Positions 32,041 to 42,319 of a stretch of 64,000 nucleotides of DNA are shown in pieces. The translations under genes and the position numbers were made by a program. Location: the NCBI GenBank assembly GCA_963682055.1, contig OY821750.1:28156402-28220401 (forward strand), in the 5' to 3' direction. The first letter of the stretch is position 1, and each line of letters opens with the position of its first letter. The notes under the pieces are model-generated. The model made no database searches and was not told the DNA's origin. It saw nothing but the letters and a program-made list of their open reading frames with translations. The stretch is from Primula veris (Eukaryota; Streptophyta; Magnoliopsida; Ericales; Primulaceae).

Positions 32041-32376
32041 TCATTTTGTAGGACCAGTTTCATCCTCGGTCCTCTTCTTCGACCGAGCATACACTTCCTT
32101 GAGGACCAATTTATAAGCCCTCTTGGAAGCAATATGCCTCTCTCTAGAAGCCTCCAGCTCTTTGATCCGAGCACGAGCCCAAATATTGTCGATCAGAGAC
32201 CTCCGATATTCACTCTCTATTGCCTCCAAGCGCTCATCCATCTCAGCAGCTCGGCGAGCCTCCACGGTTAAAGAGGCAACCCTCCTTTCGAGGATACGAG
32301 TCCTCCTCACCTCCTCCTCGAGATGGGCAACATATTCAGGAAGGTTGTCACCACTATTTTCACGAGGAGAAGCCAT
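32041..32376 (-). CDS. Antisense minigene 4 of the Tat element, coiled-coil protein (paralogue of minigene 5)
   Basis: 111 aa from ATG at 32376 (MASPRENSGDNLPEYVAHLE). Helical throughout with heptad spacing (HLEEEVRRTRILERRVASL), then RIKELEASRERH and SKRAYKLVLKEVYARSKKR. It aligns along its length with minigene 5 (MASP start; YVA-LE-EV; RIK-LEAS; KRAYKL-KE---RSK), so the pair arose by tandem duplication inside the element. TATA box 32427-32433 and AATAAA 31986-31991 bracket a compact transcription unit of about 0.45 kb. Intact. Function unknown. Confidence 0.65.
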   Translation of the reverse strand: MASPRENSGDNLPEYVAHLEEEVRRTRILERRVASLTVEARRAAEMDERLEAIESEYRRSLIDNIWARARIKELEASRERHIASKRAYKLVLKEVYARSKKRTEDETGPTK

Positions 32377-32426
32377 TTGTTCGTTAATAAAGAATGAGTT
32401 GCACAAAGAAAATAGGTACAGCCCCC

Positions 32427-32433
32427 TTTTATA
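32427..32433 (-). promoter_or_regulatory. TATA box of antisense minigene 4
   Basis: CCTATAAAAGGGGGC on the minus strand, 51-57 bp before the ATG: a strong consensus TATA box with GC-rich flank. Confidence 0.7.
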
Positions 32434-32592
32434 GGAAGAAACGAGGGGTGGATCGAAGGTCATCTCGAAGAAAGACAAACCTCTTGAACTTCCCAAGAGC
32501 ATTTATGGCTAACTACAGCAGTTCAAATCCAATTAATTCATCCAATAAGGTACCAAGAAGATAAACAGACAAGAGTGATGATAAAGAAATAT

Positions 32593-32598
32593 TTTATT
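32593..32598 (-). terminator. Poly(A) signal of antisense minigene 5
   Basis: AATAAA on the minus strand, about 70 nt past the stop at 32667. Confidence 0.5.
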
Positions 32599-32666
32599 AA
32601 TATTTTCAATAGTTCAGTTACAACTTGGAGATAATATCTGATACAAAAGAAATCATAAACGACTAA

Positions 32667-32978
32667 TTATTCCGAGGGAGAGCCTGCTTCATCATCATCC
32701 GACCCCGGCTTGGACCGATCATGCAGCTCCTTAAAAGCAAGCTTATAGGCCCTCTTTGCTGCCTTTTCTTTAGCCAGGGAAGCCTCAAGCCTCTTTATAC
32801 GTTCAAAGGCCCAATCCAGGTCGGCCATCGTCAAGTGATGAGCCGCGTCCATATCAGACAACCTTTTAGTCACGTCCGCCAACTTGTTTTTCAGGACCCG
32901 AATTTTCTTGACTTCATTCTCCAAGTAAGCGACGTAATCCGTAGAATTGCTTCCATTAGAACCATTGGGAGAAGCCAT
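32667..32978 (-). CDS. Antisense minigene 5 of the Tat element, coiled-coil protein (paralogue of minigene 4)
   Basis: 103 aa from ATG at 32978 (MASPNGSNGSNSTDYVAYLE). A Ser/Asn-rich start, then a continuous amphipathic helix (LENEVKKIRVLKNKLADV, RIKRLEASLAKEKAAKRAYK) and an acidic tail (GSDDDEAGSPSE). Paralogous to minigene 4. It is the unit nearest the 3' LTR, with TATA box at 33032-33038. Intact. No known functional motif; by form it could be an oligomerising or RNP-associated protein, but that is a guess. Confidence 0.65.
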   Translation of the reverse strand: MASPNGSNGSNSTDYVAYLENEVKKIRVLKNKLADVTKRLSDMDAAHHLTMADLDWAFERIKRLEASLAKEKAAKRAYKLAFKELHDRSKPGSDDDEAGSPSE

Positions 32979-33031
32979 TGAGCCTAAGTCGAAGCAATAA
33001 TAATAAGGATAATAAAGGATGGGGCACTTCC

Positions 33032-33038
33032 TTTTATA
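33032..33038 (-). promoter_or_regulatory. TATA box of antisense minigene 5
   Basis: ACTATAAAAGGAAG on the minus strand, 54-60 bp before the ATG, matching the spacing seen in minigene 4. Confidence 0.7.
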
Positions 33039-33249
33039 GTAGATAAAGGTTGGGAAGATCAAGGGATCTCCTCGAAAAAAGATACCCAAAACAGGACATC
33101 TTAATGACCTCAAATGGGCCCCAGGGAACCGTCATAAATCTATAGCGTTTCTCAATGAAGCCTTGGGAACAAAACCGAAGCAATATCCTCGACAGACCGA
33201 GCATGACTCCCTCGACGTGGAAACCACACCGAGGAAGTCAGGGAGCACT

Positions 33250-33801
33250 TGATAGAACATAAAAATTGAACCCGAATATATCTATTCGGGTACGAATCAA
33301 CCCACCCATCATAGAGGGGTATCCAATGCTTGAATGGGCTATCACATGCATTTCTTTGAGAATAAGAGTGGATATTACTAAAAGTCTAAGCCCACTTAAC
33401 TGGTGACCCATGTCTGAGACATCCCCTGAGATGAGGACATTTGTCAACATCCTAAAAGAGAGAGTTGCGTATAAATAGCCAACTATCCCCCCAAAGAAGG
33501 ACCAAAAAATCTATCCAAAAAATATAGAGAGAAGTAGAGAAAAGAGATAAATTAGTCAAAGCTTATCACATCAAGAAACAAACCGAGCAGAGAAAGAGCC
33601 GAGTACCGAAGAAGAATGAGAAAGACTAAGATGAGAGATCAAATAGTTAAGTCGAGCATGATTGTAAGAAGTAAATTGTAATCCGAACAAGGATAATTGT
33701 CGAATAGCAATAAAGATCAAGAAGCGTTCATCATTTATTATACATTCAATATTATATCGTTGAAAAACCTAACGCCACCGCCAAAAGTTATGGTTTTATC
33801 A
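33250..33801 (+). repeat. 3' LTR of the Tat element
   Basis: 552 bp, same length as the 5' LTR with about 11 substitutions and no length change. Preceded by a purine-rich GAGGAAGTCAGGGAGCA that could be the polypurine tract. Confidence 0.95.
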
Positions 33802-33806
33802 AATTG
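33802..33806. repeat. Target site duplication AATTG (right)
   Basis: Matches 16689-16693; fixes the 3' boundary of the Tat element. Confidence 0.95.
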
Positions 33807-34272
33807 ACCTACCGAGACATTGTGTCTTTTCTTTTTATTTCCAAACAAAGTGATTGCTCGCCAAGTCCTACTAATTCAATTAATAATATAAAGGCATACA
33901 GGTTCTCAGTTTTCCTATATCAGTCCTTTCTCGCTTGTATCTATATATAAATTCATATATGTATACAGGTCTCAAAGGTTGTTTTACAAATCCATGAACC
34001 AATTTGCTTACCAAAAAGAGTCACAAGTATATACATGTCTGTAGACTCTGTACATATGTATACTGTGTACCATATACATGATTCGTAAGCATGTCACCAA
34101 TTAACTTTACTTTCAGTCTTTTTGCTTAAAAATATATCCAAAAAAACGATTCCAGAAATAATAATAAACACTCATCTTTTTTCTAAAATATCAGCAAACA
34201 AGGCATACCTTCTGCAACATTAAATCATTCTGCCTAAATTTCTGGCACCAAAACTATAGATATGCAGGCAAT

Positions 34273-34314
<42 letters not shown>

Positions 34315-34455
34315 GTTTGCAATAAATTCTAAATTACAGTTATGGTCAGAAAAAACTCATATTTGATAACGGCATGCACTTCCAGTGGAAGAATCAGAAT
34401 TTTATCAATGCACGTTTATACCAAATTAATTAAACGGTAAATCATGAAGAAACAC
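33807..34455 (-). other. Cpn20-like intron, part upstream of the insertion, with (TA)n
   Basis: AT-rich intron DNA. A (TA)n microsatellite of about 38 bp occupies 34274-34312. No exon seen. Confidence 0.55.
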
Positions 34456-34635
34456 AGTAATAAGGGTATTAGTAATCTTGTAATCTCGAATCCATCCGAA
34501 AGACACCAACTGCCCCTTTTGAAGTTTTGAGTCTGCTGATAAACCACCGTCAGACTCTTCTTCTCCACTCTTAATCATCACTAAGACACAATTGGTCCCT
34601 AATCGCTGGGTTTGCTGAAAACGCTGCTTAGTGAG
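34456..34635 (-). CDS. Cpn20-like co-chaperonin, upstream exon (first Cpn10 domain)
   Basis: Open minus-strand exon after the acceptor TTGTTTTCAG at 34636. It reads RLGTNCVLVMIKSGEEESDG, then GLSADSKLQKGQLVSFGWIR. This aligns with the start of the first Cpn10 domain of CPN20 (LGDRVLVKI...EEKTLGGILL...GGEVVAVG). The Gly-Gly of the mobile loop is kept (SDGGL), but the flanking residues are changed. The 3' donor is the least certain part: GTGTTTC at 34455 allows phase-0 joining to 16517, across about 17.9 kb of intron that now contains the retrotransposon. Exons for the transit peptide and N-terminus, expected at higher coordinates, were not found with confidence. Confidence 0.6.
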
Positions 34636-34769
34636 CTGAAAACAATAAGCGGCAGCAAGTCAAGTGGATGTACCAACAATGGTTCAAGGTGATAAACAGC
34701 TGGCACAAGGATTTGGTGTTGGACAATAAGGGCTTCTTTGGTCGCAACTTTAAGCAAATGATCAGGATA

Positions 34770-34900
34770 TTTATTAAGGGGTAAACCCGGTGCTTAAACT
34801 CCTTCCCTTGCATTTCTGCAAGAGGCTGCTTCCAGGACTTGAACCTGTGATCTGCAGATCACATGACTGCAACTTTACCGTTACGCCAAGGCTCACCCTC
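34770..34900 (-). mobile_element. tRNA-derived SINE (Au-type) with an internal deletion
   Basis: The minus strand carries a pol III A box (TGGCGTAACGGTA) and B box (GGTTCAAGTCC), then CAGCCTCTTGCAGAAATGCA and AGCACCGGGTTTACCC, all features of plant Au SINEs. About 60-70 bp of the usual middle-to-3' segment is missing. It is flanked by a perfect 10-bp duplication GATCAGGATA (34760-34769 and 34901-34910). Confidence 0.85.
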
Positions 34901-34910
34901 GATCAGGATA

Positions 34911-37732
34911 GTTATAGATTGAAAAAAAACTATGTTCATCGATCTGGATACTTCTATCCTTAAGGAAAAAGAGACAAAAGACCTCAGCTTTTTAGCTGGT
35001 TGACCAAATGCACAGCTTTTAGAGGAAAAAACAAGTTTTAAAGTCTGCAACCAAACAAGGTAAGGTGTACGAAAGTTACAAGCTACACAAAATTAAGCGT
35101 CCATGTCTCAAACCTTTCGAAGATTTTTTCTGGTCTCTTCAGTCGCCACTAACAAACAAAACAATGGCTACAACGGGAAATTTGGCGAATATCCTGGGGA
35201 AAAAAGTATAAGATATGATAAGTATTCTGAAAACATTGCCGTTCATACTTCATATACAGAGTAATACTGTAAAGAAATTTCCGGCCTAAGGCTTTGAGCC
35301 ACACACCACAACGCAGGGAGGGAATTTACTCTAACAGTAACCACTTTAGTTAAGTTGCATACATACTTGCATAAATGGTTAGGTCTGCCCAAGCAATAAG
35401 CAACAATAATTATATGCTAGTTACAAGATATCATCACATTATCTCAATTTCTAGATTCCTATATAATTTGTAAAACATTTGCAAATTACTTTTTGTGTCC
35501 TCCAATATAAGTTGCAAACTGAAAACAGTTTGCGAAGCAATTTTCACACTTACGTTGAATTGTGGGCGTGCATGCAGTCTAAAAAATATGATATGAACTT
35601 TGTTATATAACATGATATCTGACGTAAGATATGAATTATGAAACTTATCTTTCGCTTATCAAAAAAGGAAAAACATACTAATTTAGAGATGTTCATGATT
35701 TGATCTACACAATACTATGTATACTAATAAACATGACGTTTCACCAAACCATGATATTTCAAAGAGCAAGTTACAAAGGTGATAAAAGACGGGATTTATA
35801 GGAATAAATTAAGAGAAAAATTAGATTCGCTGCCCTGTTGTCTGTCAAACCATAAGTTAGTACATAAGGAAAACTCCCTTTAAAAAAGAGGATCTCACAA
35901 ACCATGATGTTTCACCATATTCAAAGAAAAAATATTGGAACAAAAAACCAATCGTGGATATTATTAGTTAATGCAACATCTTTTTAGTGTGGTCCAGCAC
36001 CATATGGGCTTATAGTTAACCACAAAGTGATACATCATAAGAAAACCACATGATCGGCAATCTAATATAGTTGTTCTTTTCCGTTATCAGGCATTTCAAA
36101 TAGTTTCCTGAAACCAATTTTCTATTTTGGCAACTGAACTTATAGCTCAAGCAATAATCTGAAAACCAAATCATGCATAATTACATATAAAGCAGGAAGA
36201 GAGATATGTAGAGAAAGAGTAGAAACAATACCCGTTTTCACGAGACCAGGGAGCCATTGGCGCTGCATCCACCATGCGGTACTCATTCAGTTTCCTGCAA
36301 AGCCAAAATTAGGATAAAACGCGCTAGTAAGAGGGAAACAGATAAGAGAATACTTACTCACTCTTACTGGATGTGTCATGCCCTGATTTTAAGGCAGCAC
36401 ACAGACGCAAGGAGTGACACCTGGGACGCAGTCTGGCCTCGCATATGACGTGCACGGGGAAACGCTCATATGGTATCAGAGAAGGAAGATAGACACGGGT
36501 ATCAGGTACTGTTATGCAAACCATTGTACAGAAACGACCTGGAATAGGGACGACCTTACTTATACAGATACATGGTTTGTGAAAAGAAATAACCTCATAG
36601 AGAAACATCCTTAAATATGGAAACAAGATAAATCCTGATAAATCAAATCAACCGAATATCATAAAATCAAATCAAACTAGTATTGACATAATCCTCTATC
36701 TTTAAATCATAATCTTAAAATATCTTCAACACATGCGTTTGTGAAAAGAAACAACCTCACAGAAAAACAATAAGAAACTGACATACAAAATTAGCCTATA
36801 GAAGAACTATACGAAACAGATCCCGAGTCTTGCTTTTAAGGGAACATTTATCTCTCAGTGCACTGGGAGAAGTAAAATTCTTTAATGTGAGGGGTGGCGC
36901 CGTGGCGGACATTTCGAAGACCTAGCTCTCAACTTAGCAATACAGATAGACACTCAATGGATTATGCCACATGATGGGACTGTTACAATAGATGATTTCC
37001 CTATCCCTAGAATGAGTTTGTTAAGTCTCCTAACTCAATCGGAAAAGCCATCTAATTTCAATATTGTCATTGATCCCCTATCATCAAGTTAAATTTTGTA
37101 CAGATCTTGATGAAACTCTTCTTTCTTTTTTTACGTCAAGAAAAAATTCTCTTTCTTTCTCATATATTTTCATCATCTAGAGTACGGTCGAACTCTTTCT
37201 TTGCAAAACCAGGTTGAGATTGTGGCTGCTTATTTGCGAACTGATGGCTATCAGTGAGGCTATGCTGTTGGCTTCCTCTGTAGAGATATATAGACAGATA
37301 TTAAACTGGCCAAAGTGTACATAATTCAAGTTGGGCATATACTATATTTTTACAGACTTCGAATATGTATCAAGCTAGATCAATATTGTGTTGAGTGTAT
37401 AGATCGTTTAGCACTTAGTCTGCAACTATTAAGCCCAGCTTATTGTGGTATCATCTTGTAAGCTGCAAGTGTATTTAATTGGCAAATTATAAGCTGCCTC
37501 TTCTCGTATATACCTGGAAAAGCTAGAAGTTGCATTTTGGAGAAACTTGGTTGTTTCTCAGCCTAAAACAAGTCAGCTCGTTTGCTTAAAGTTGAAGCCA
37601 AACAAAACCTCAATCAAGTCAAGTGCAATCAATTAAGTAAGGATCTCTTGAGTATTTTTAGGTCATATCGAGTTAAATCGGTTTAAGTCGTTCAATTTAT
37701 TAATTTGTTATGATGACTAATAATATCTGGCA
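34911..37732. other. Upstream/intronic region of the Cpn20-like gene, no confident exon
   Basis: AT-rich. A GC-richer block at 36240-36620 contains a possible exon (36241-36297, minus) and mixed ORFs, none recognised. 36890-37092 (plus) is open for about 68 codons without similarity that I can name. No firm gene call. Confidence 0.4.
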
Positions 37733-38690
37733 AACCCATTGTTCCGTATCATTCTCAGTAAAGATCTGCAACTACGTTTAGAATTTTGCTACAGGAGCAG
37801 ATAAAAACAAGAACGAATCAGTTGTAAACATCAATATAAGATACTATTTTTCATTCGCTAGGTACTCATACTTCTAACAAAATCGTGGTACTGATTATCA
37901 AAAAAAAACGCGGTACTTTAGGTTCGATTCTTTAAATTATGCAATATTAAAATTCACTGTATCGTAACTTAACTTAAGACACCAGATCAGAAAATCACTA
38001 CACAAAGACATGCATATCTTTTTTTCTTCCGATTCAAATAGTAGAAAACTGGACCAATGATAGAAATTTATCAATCCAACAATATTAAAAGATGCCAGCA
38101 ATATTAAAATGACTAAATCTATAACTTTGAATCACTAAAATATATTTTAGGACTTTTGATTCTAGTACTCCGCCTGTTCCAAATTGTTTGTTCTTGACAC
38201 TTTTTTCGGGTCCCAAATACTTGTACCTAAATGGTCAAAATCACTCGTTTCAAAAGTTTATCACGTAATTAAAGAGATTCTTTGCAATTCAGGTATACGT
38301 TTTTGCATCCGAAAAAATTCACAGACAAAAAAATGAAAGATAAATAAAATTTCAATGAGCCACTTTATAATATTGGTAGAGCTAGGGTTTGGATATGAAG
38401 TGCTAGAATTCAAAAAAAAAATACGAGGGGCTAAAACCATTATTTTCATAAATTTTGTATGTAAAATATACACCGACTCATAGGGTTTTTTATAATATGA
38501 GGTTTAGCAATTTGGTTATTGATTTATTAAAACCCCAATACTCAAATAGATTAATAAAACTTGAAAACTCAATTAATAAGTATTAGATATGCAGCCCTCT
38601 GAATCCGAATAGTACAAACCTTAAATATGACATAAAAAATTTTATTTTCTTAAGAATATTTGTGATATGAAAAAGCACACCAAATTGCTA
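37733..38690 (+). repeat. Tandem duplication, unit 1 (958 bp)
   Basis: Begins AACCCATTGTTCCGTATCAT. Long stretches are shared with 38691-39640 at a fixed offset of 958 bp, including ATCATTCTCAGTAAAGATCT, AGATTCTTTG and GCACACCAA at the end. Diverged by substitutions and small indels. Confidence 0.85.
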
Positions 38691-39640
38691 AACCCATTGT
38701 TCCGTATCATTCTCAGTAAAGATCTGCAACGACGTTTATAATTTTGATACAGGAGCAGATAAAAAAAAGAACGAATCAGTTGTACGCATCAATATAAGAT
38801 ACTGTTTTTCATTCGCTAAGTACTCATACTTCTAACAAAATCTTATCAAAAGAAAACATGGTACTTTGGGTTCGATTCTTTAAATTATGCAAATAATAAA
38901 ATTCACTGTATCGTAACTTAACTTAAGACAACAAATCAGAAAATCACTACACAAAGACATGCATATTTTATTTTATTTTTTATTTCGGATTCAGATTGTA
39001 CAAAACTGGACCAATGATAGAAATTTAACAATCCAACAATAGTAAAAGATGCCAGCATTATTAAGATAACTGAATCTATAATTTTGAAATTTTGAATCAC
39101 TAATATATATTTTTAGAACTTTTGACCCTAGTACTGCCCATGTTCCAAATTGTTTGTTCTCGACACTTTTTTCGGACCCAAAATGTTTCTACCTAAATGG
39201 TCAAAATCACTCATTTCAAAAGTTAATCACGTAATTACAGAGATTCTTTGTCATTTTGGTATAAATTTTTGCATCCTAAAATTTTTGACAGACAAAAAAA
39301 AGAAAGTACAATGAGCCAATATACCAGTGGCGGAGCTAGGGTTCGGATAGGGAGAGCTAAACTTCAAAAATATTTATATATGGGGGCTAAAGCATTGATT
39401 TAATAAATTAATATATAAAATATACACTCATCCATAGGTATTTTTTTTATCATATTAACGGGGTTTACAATATGGTTATTGATTTATTAGAACCCTAATA
39501 CAGTAATACTCAAATAGATTAATAAAACATGAAAATCAATAAGTATATTAGATATGTAGCGCTACGAATCCCAACTGTACAAACCTTAAACATGACATAA
39601 AAAATTATCTTATTTCTTAAAAAAAAGCACACCAATTAAT
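38691..39640 (+). repeat. Tandem duplication, unit 2 (~950 bp)
   Basis: Second copy of the unit. It contains AGTGGCGGAGCTAGGGTT near 39326, a sequence common at the ends of plant hAT-type elements; unit 1 has the decayed TTGGTAGAGCTAGGGTT. The duplicated DNA may therefore be transposon-derived. No ORF. Confidence 0.8.
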
Positions 39641-41200
39641 TTTATGCATGCATTTTGGTGTGTGCATGCATGGTTATATAGAGATAGATTAAAGAAAGAT
39701 AGTCTAACCTGAATTATTAGATATGGAGGGGTGAAGGGGGAGTTATTTTTTCCTTACTTAGTTTACCAATAAATATAAGGGACCGGGATTGTCAATCTCA
39801 AGTGTAGATTCGTTTTTCTACAATTTTAAAATTATCAAATAATCAAGCGAATTAAAAATGGTCTCATATGACCTGTGATTCTTAATCTCACAGCCTACGT
39901 GACCATTAAAAAAAAAATTGTTTGATTTGACGATTAATCGAGAAAAACTCTATAAAACATGAATGTTATTCGTTTAAAATATCAAATCAAAACTTAAATT
40001 CATTTTATTTTATCAGTATCTCCCTATCTGATTGCTTGTTTATTTGTGGCAGTATTGTGTTGGGATTAGACTACATGTATTTAGTTACCACAAATTTGTT
40101 TTTAACATAAAACATTTACTACAAATGAAGTTTAGAAATGAACCGGTATTTCTAATACTAGGAAGGGGTATTATAACAACTAGTACAGCCCGTTTATTAA
40201 AAATGATCAAATTATGCTTGAATTAATTCATGAAGCATTATTTCATATCAATAAAAAGCAACCAAATATATTACATCTTAAAAATAAATATATTTATAAC
40301 AAAATAATATTTAAAAAAACCCAAATTTGGTGTACATTTTACTAAAAAATAAGATGTATTCTTAAACTTAAAACAAAAGTTTTAATTATAATAGAATATA
40401 CTATCGAAATAATTTGTGTGATTGATTGTATTTTGCTACTATAAATTTGTAAAATAGTACAACGCAAATGAAAATAAAACAAATACTTCATTGGTATTTT
40501 ATGTATTTATTATTAATTTCACATTCATTTGTTATACCATCATAGTCTCGGCTATTAATAGTTTCAGTACTACTAACTAATACTGCAACCAAACGAGACT
40601 TTCGTGTTATCAACTATGGATAACAATTATAATATTTGGGGAATTGATCTTAATTTATCTCCTCCGGATACTACTCATCAAAACACCCAATTTCCGATGG
40701 ATTCTTAATGGGCTTTGTTTGCTTTGTGAGTTAATGCATGGCCACGTGGGACGTGGGATTAAGGATCCCGGGTCATATGTGGCTATTTCTAATTCGATTG
40801 ATTATTTGACCTATTTTAAAACTACAGTAAATCGAATACACGTAAGACGTGAAATTGATAATCCCGAATCTCTTATATTTATTAATTAAACTCCCCATGC
40901 GGCTTGGTATGTATAATTAATAAATAAATAAATAAAAAGAGGATAATATGAAATTGTAAATTAAGTAAATATAAAATCCATATAAATTGTAAATTAGTGC
41001 ATTTTTGACCGACCAAATTATCAAAATTGTCGAGTGAAATTTTCGTAAATTTTAAACATGTAGTTTACATTTGACTATATGGTTAACTTTTGAAATTATA
41101 TTTTTCGTTAATTTTAACGGTCAAAATTACATTGTTTCTAAAGTAGGCCGCAAAATAGGAAAGTATAAAGTAACTGTTATGGTGCATTAATAATAATAAG
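39641..41200. other. AT-rich intergenic DNA
   Basis: No gene is supported. One 30-codon open frame at 40616-40708 (plus) carries an EAR-like DLNLSPP motif (see findings). (AATA)n-type simple sequence lies near 40918-40935. Confidence 0.5.
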
Positions 41201-41205
41201 CTTTC
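41201..41205. repeat. Target site duplication CTTTC (left)
   Basis: CTTTC before the left LTR, identical to 46502-46506 after the right LTR. Confidence 0.93.
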
Positions 41206-41429
41206 TGTTGTGTGACATATTAGCTCGTTATAGATATATATAGAAATATGTATAGATATAGAGAGAGGTATGAGAGACAACAATAAGAAAGACTTTATTG
41301 ATCAGAATGAATGAATACAAGCGGACCCTAACCTTCTTTATATACTAGAGGTTAGGGTTATACAAGATAGAAAGCTCAACTTAGGCCCACTATGAGTAAG
41401 GCCCAATAGTCCAATAATATCTTACAACA
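41206..41429 (-). repeat. 3' LTR (left) of the 41-46 kb copia element
   Basis: 224 bp, TGTTGTGTGACATATTAGC to ATCTTACAACA, followed by the polypurine-tract complement CTCCCCCTTTGG. Confidence 0.93.
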
Positions 41430-41819
41430 CTCCCCCTTTGGACGTCTTGAATTCTTCGTCTTCATGCAGTCGATCTGAGTCGAGTTCATTCGCAGTGCTA
41501 AACACATAAAAACCTTAGGGCCGGAAAACCCAGTGTGGGACAAAACCGGTACCTAGGAGAAACTGTGTAGCCGAATGATATAGGCCAAAATATCATGTAA
41601 GTAACTAACCACAAAACAGTGTGCCTCATCAAAACCTTGACAGAGCAAACCCAATGGGAAAATCTCTGATCGAAGGAAAAAGAGTGCAACAGTGGTAGTA
41701 GTAGGGAATTAACCACAAAACAGCTGCCTCATCAAAACCTTGCTAGAGTAAACCCAGTGGGAAAAAATCTCTAGTCGAAGGACAAAAGAGTACACAGTGG
41801 TAAGAAGTATACAACAGGA

Positions 41820-42180
41820 TACTCCCCCTAATTTCGGCAATCTTAAGTGAGATATAATGGGAATGTGTCTTGCTAAAAACCTTGCCAAGGAAAACCCAGT
41901 AGGAAAAAACCTTGGTCTAAAGACAAAAAGAGTACACGAGCATGCGACTGGATGCTCCCCCTCACTTGCACACGACAGGGTGCGAGGATTTCGACTAAGT
42001 AGTAATTAGTACAATAAGCATTCACCTGGATGCTCCCCCTCACTTACACACGACTGGATGCAAGAATTTCATATTTCAAGAAAGAGTACGGGCATTCGAC
42101 TGGATGCTTCATTTACTTGCACATGACTGTATGCAAGAAAATATAGCGTGGAATAAAACGAGCATTCGACAGGATGCTCT
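41820..42180 (-). repeat. Imperfect repeats with extra CTCCCCCT tracts in the copia 3' region
   Basis: Units of ~60 bp carry GCATTCGACTGGATGCTCCC, then CACTTGCACACGACTGGATG (about 41938-42180, roughly four copies). CTCCCCCT occurs at about 41430, 41822, 41952 and 42031, i.e. several candidate polypurine tracts on the minus strand. Similar AAACCCAGTGGGAAAA units repeat at 41645-41770. Confidence 0.75.
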
Positions 42181-42319
42181 TAAACTTCATATGTGAAGAT
42201 TTATTTCGACGATAAATGCTAAATAGCATAATGTAGTCATGTCTCTCTTGATCGATAACAACAAGTTGTCTTCTATGACAAGTGTTTTATCTGAATCGTG
42301 AGACATGGCATATGTAATT

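Larger units (their letters stand above)
16694..33801 (+). mobile_element. Tat-lineage Ty3/gypsy retrotransposon with an antisense gene array
   Basis: 17,108 bp bounded by 552-bp LTRs (TGATA...TATCA) and a perfect 5-bp duplication AATTG. Sense-strand order: LTR, tRNA-Asp-like primer site, gag, PR, RT, RNase H, INT (no chromodomain), tandem repeats. About 9 kb follow, with genes on the opposite strand. The LTRs differ at about 11 of 552 positions by eye count, so insertion is fairly recent. It lies inside an intron of the Cpn20-like gene, in the opposite orientation. The gag/pol sequence and the antisense ORFs fit the Tat clade (Grande-, Retand- and Ogre-like), some members of which are known to carry ORFs antisense to gag-pol. 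Gag has a frameshift and pol has five stops, so this copy is non-autonomous. Confidence 0.93.

Noticed and set aside
34770..34900. tRNA gene on the minus strand
   Set aside because: A and B boxes are present, but no cloverleaf closes. The sequence continues into SINE-specific parts with a 10-bp TSD.
36241..36297. Possible upstream exon (minus strand, NEYRMVDAAPMAPWSREN)
   Set aside because: It has an acceptor-like TTTGCAG, but I recognise no homology and the donor is weak; not assigned to the Cpn20-like gene.
36890..37092. Open plus-strand stretch (AIQIDTQWIMPHDGTVTIDD)
   Set aside because: About 68 codons without a good start, promoter or recognised family; may be a gene fragment but unsupported.
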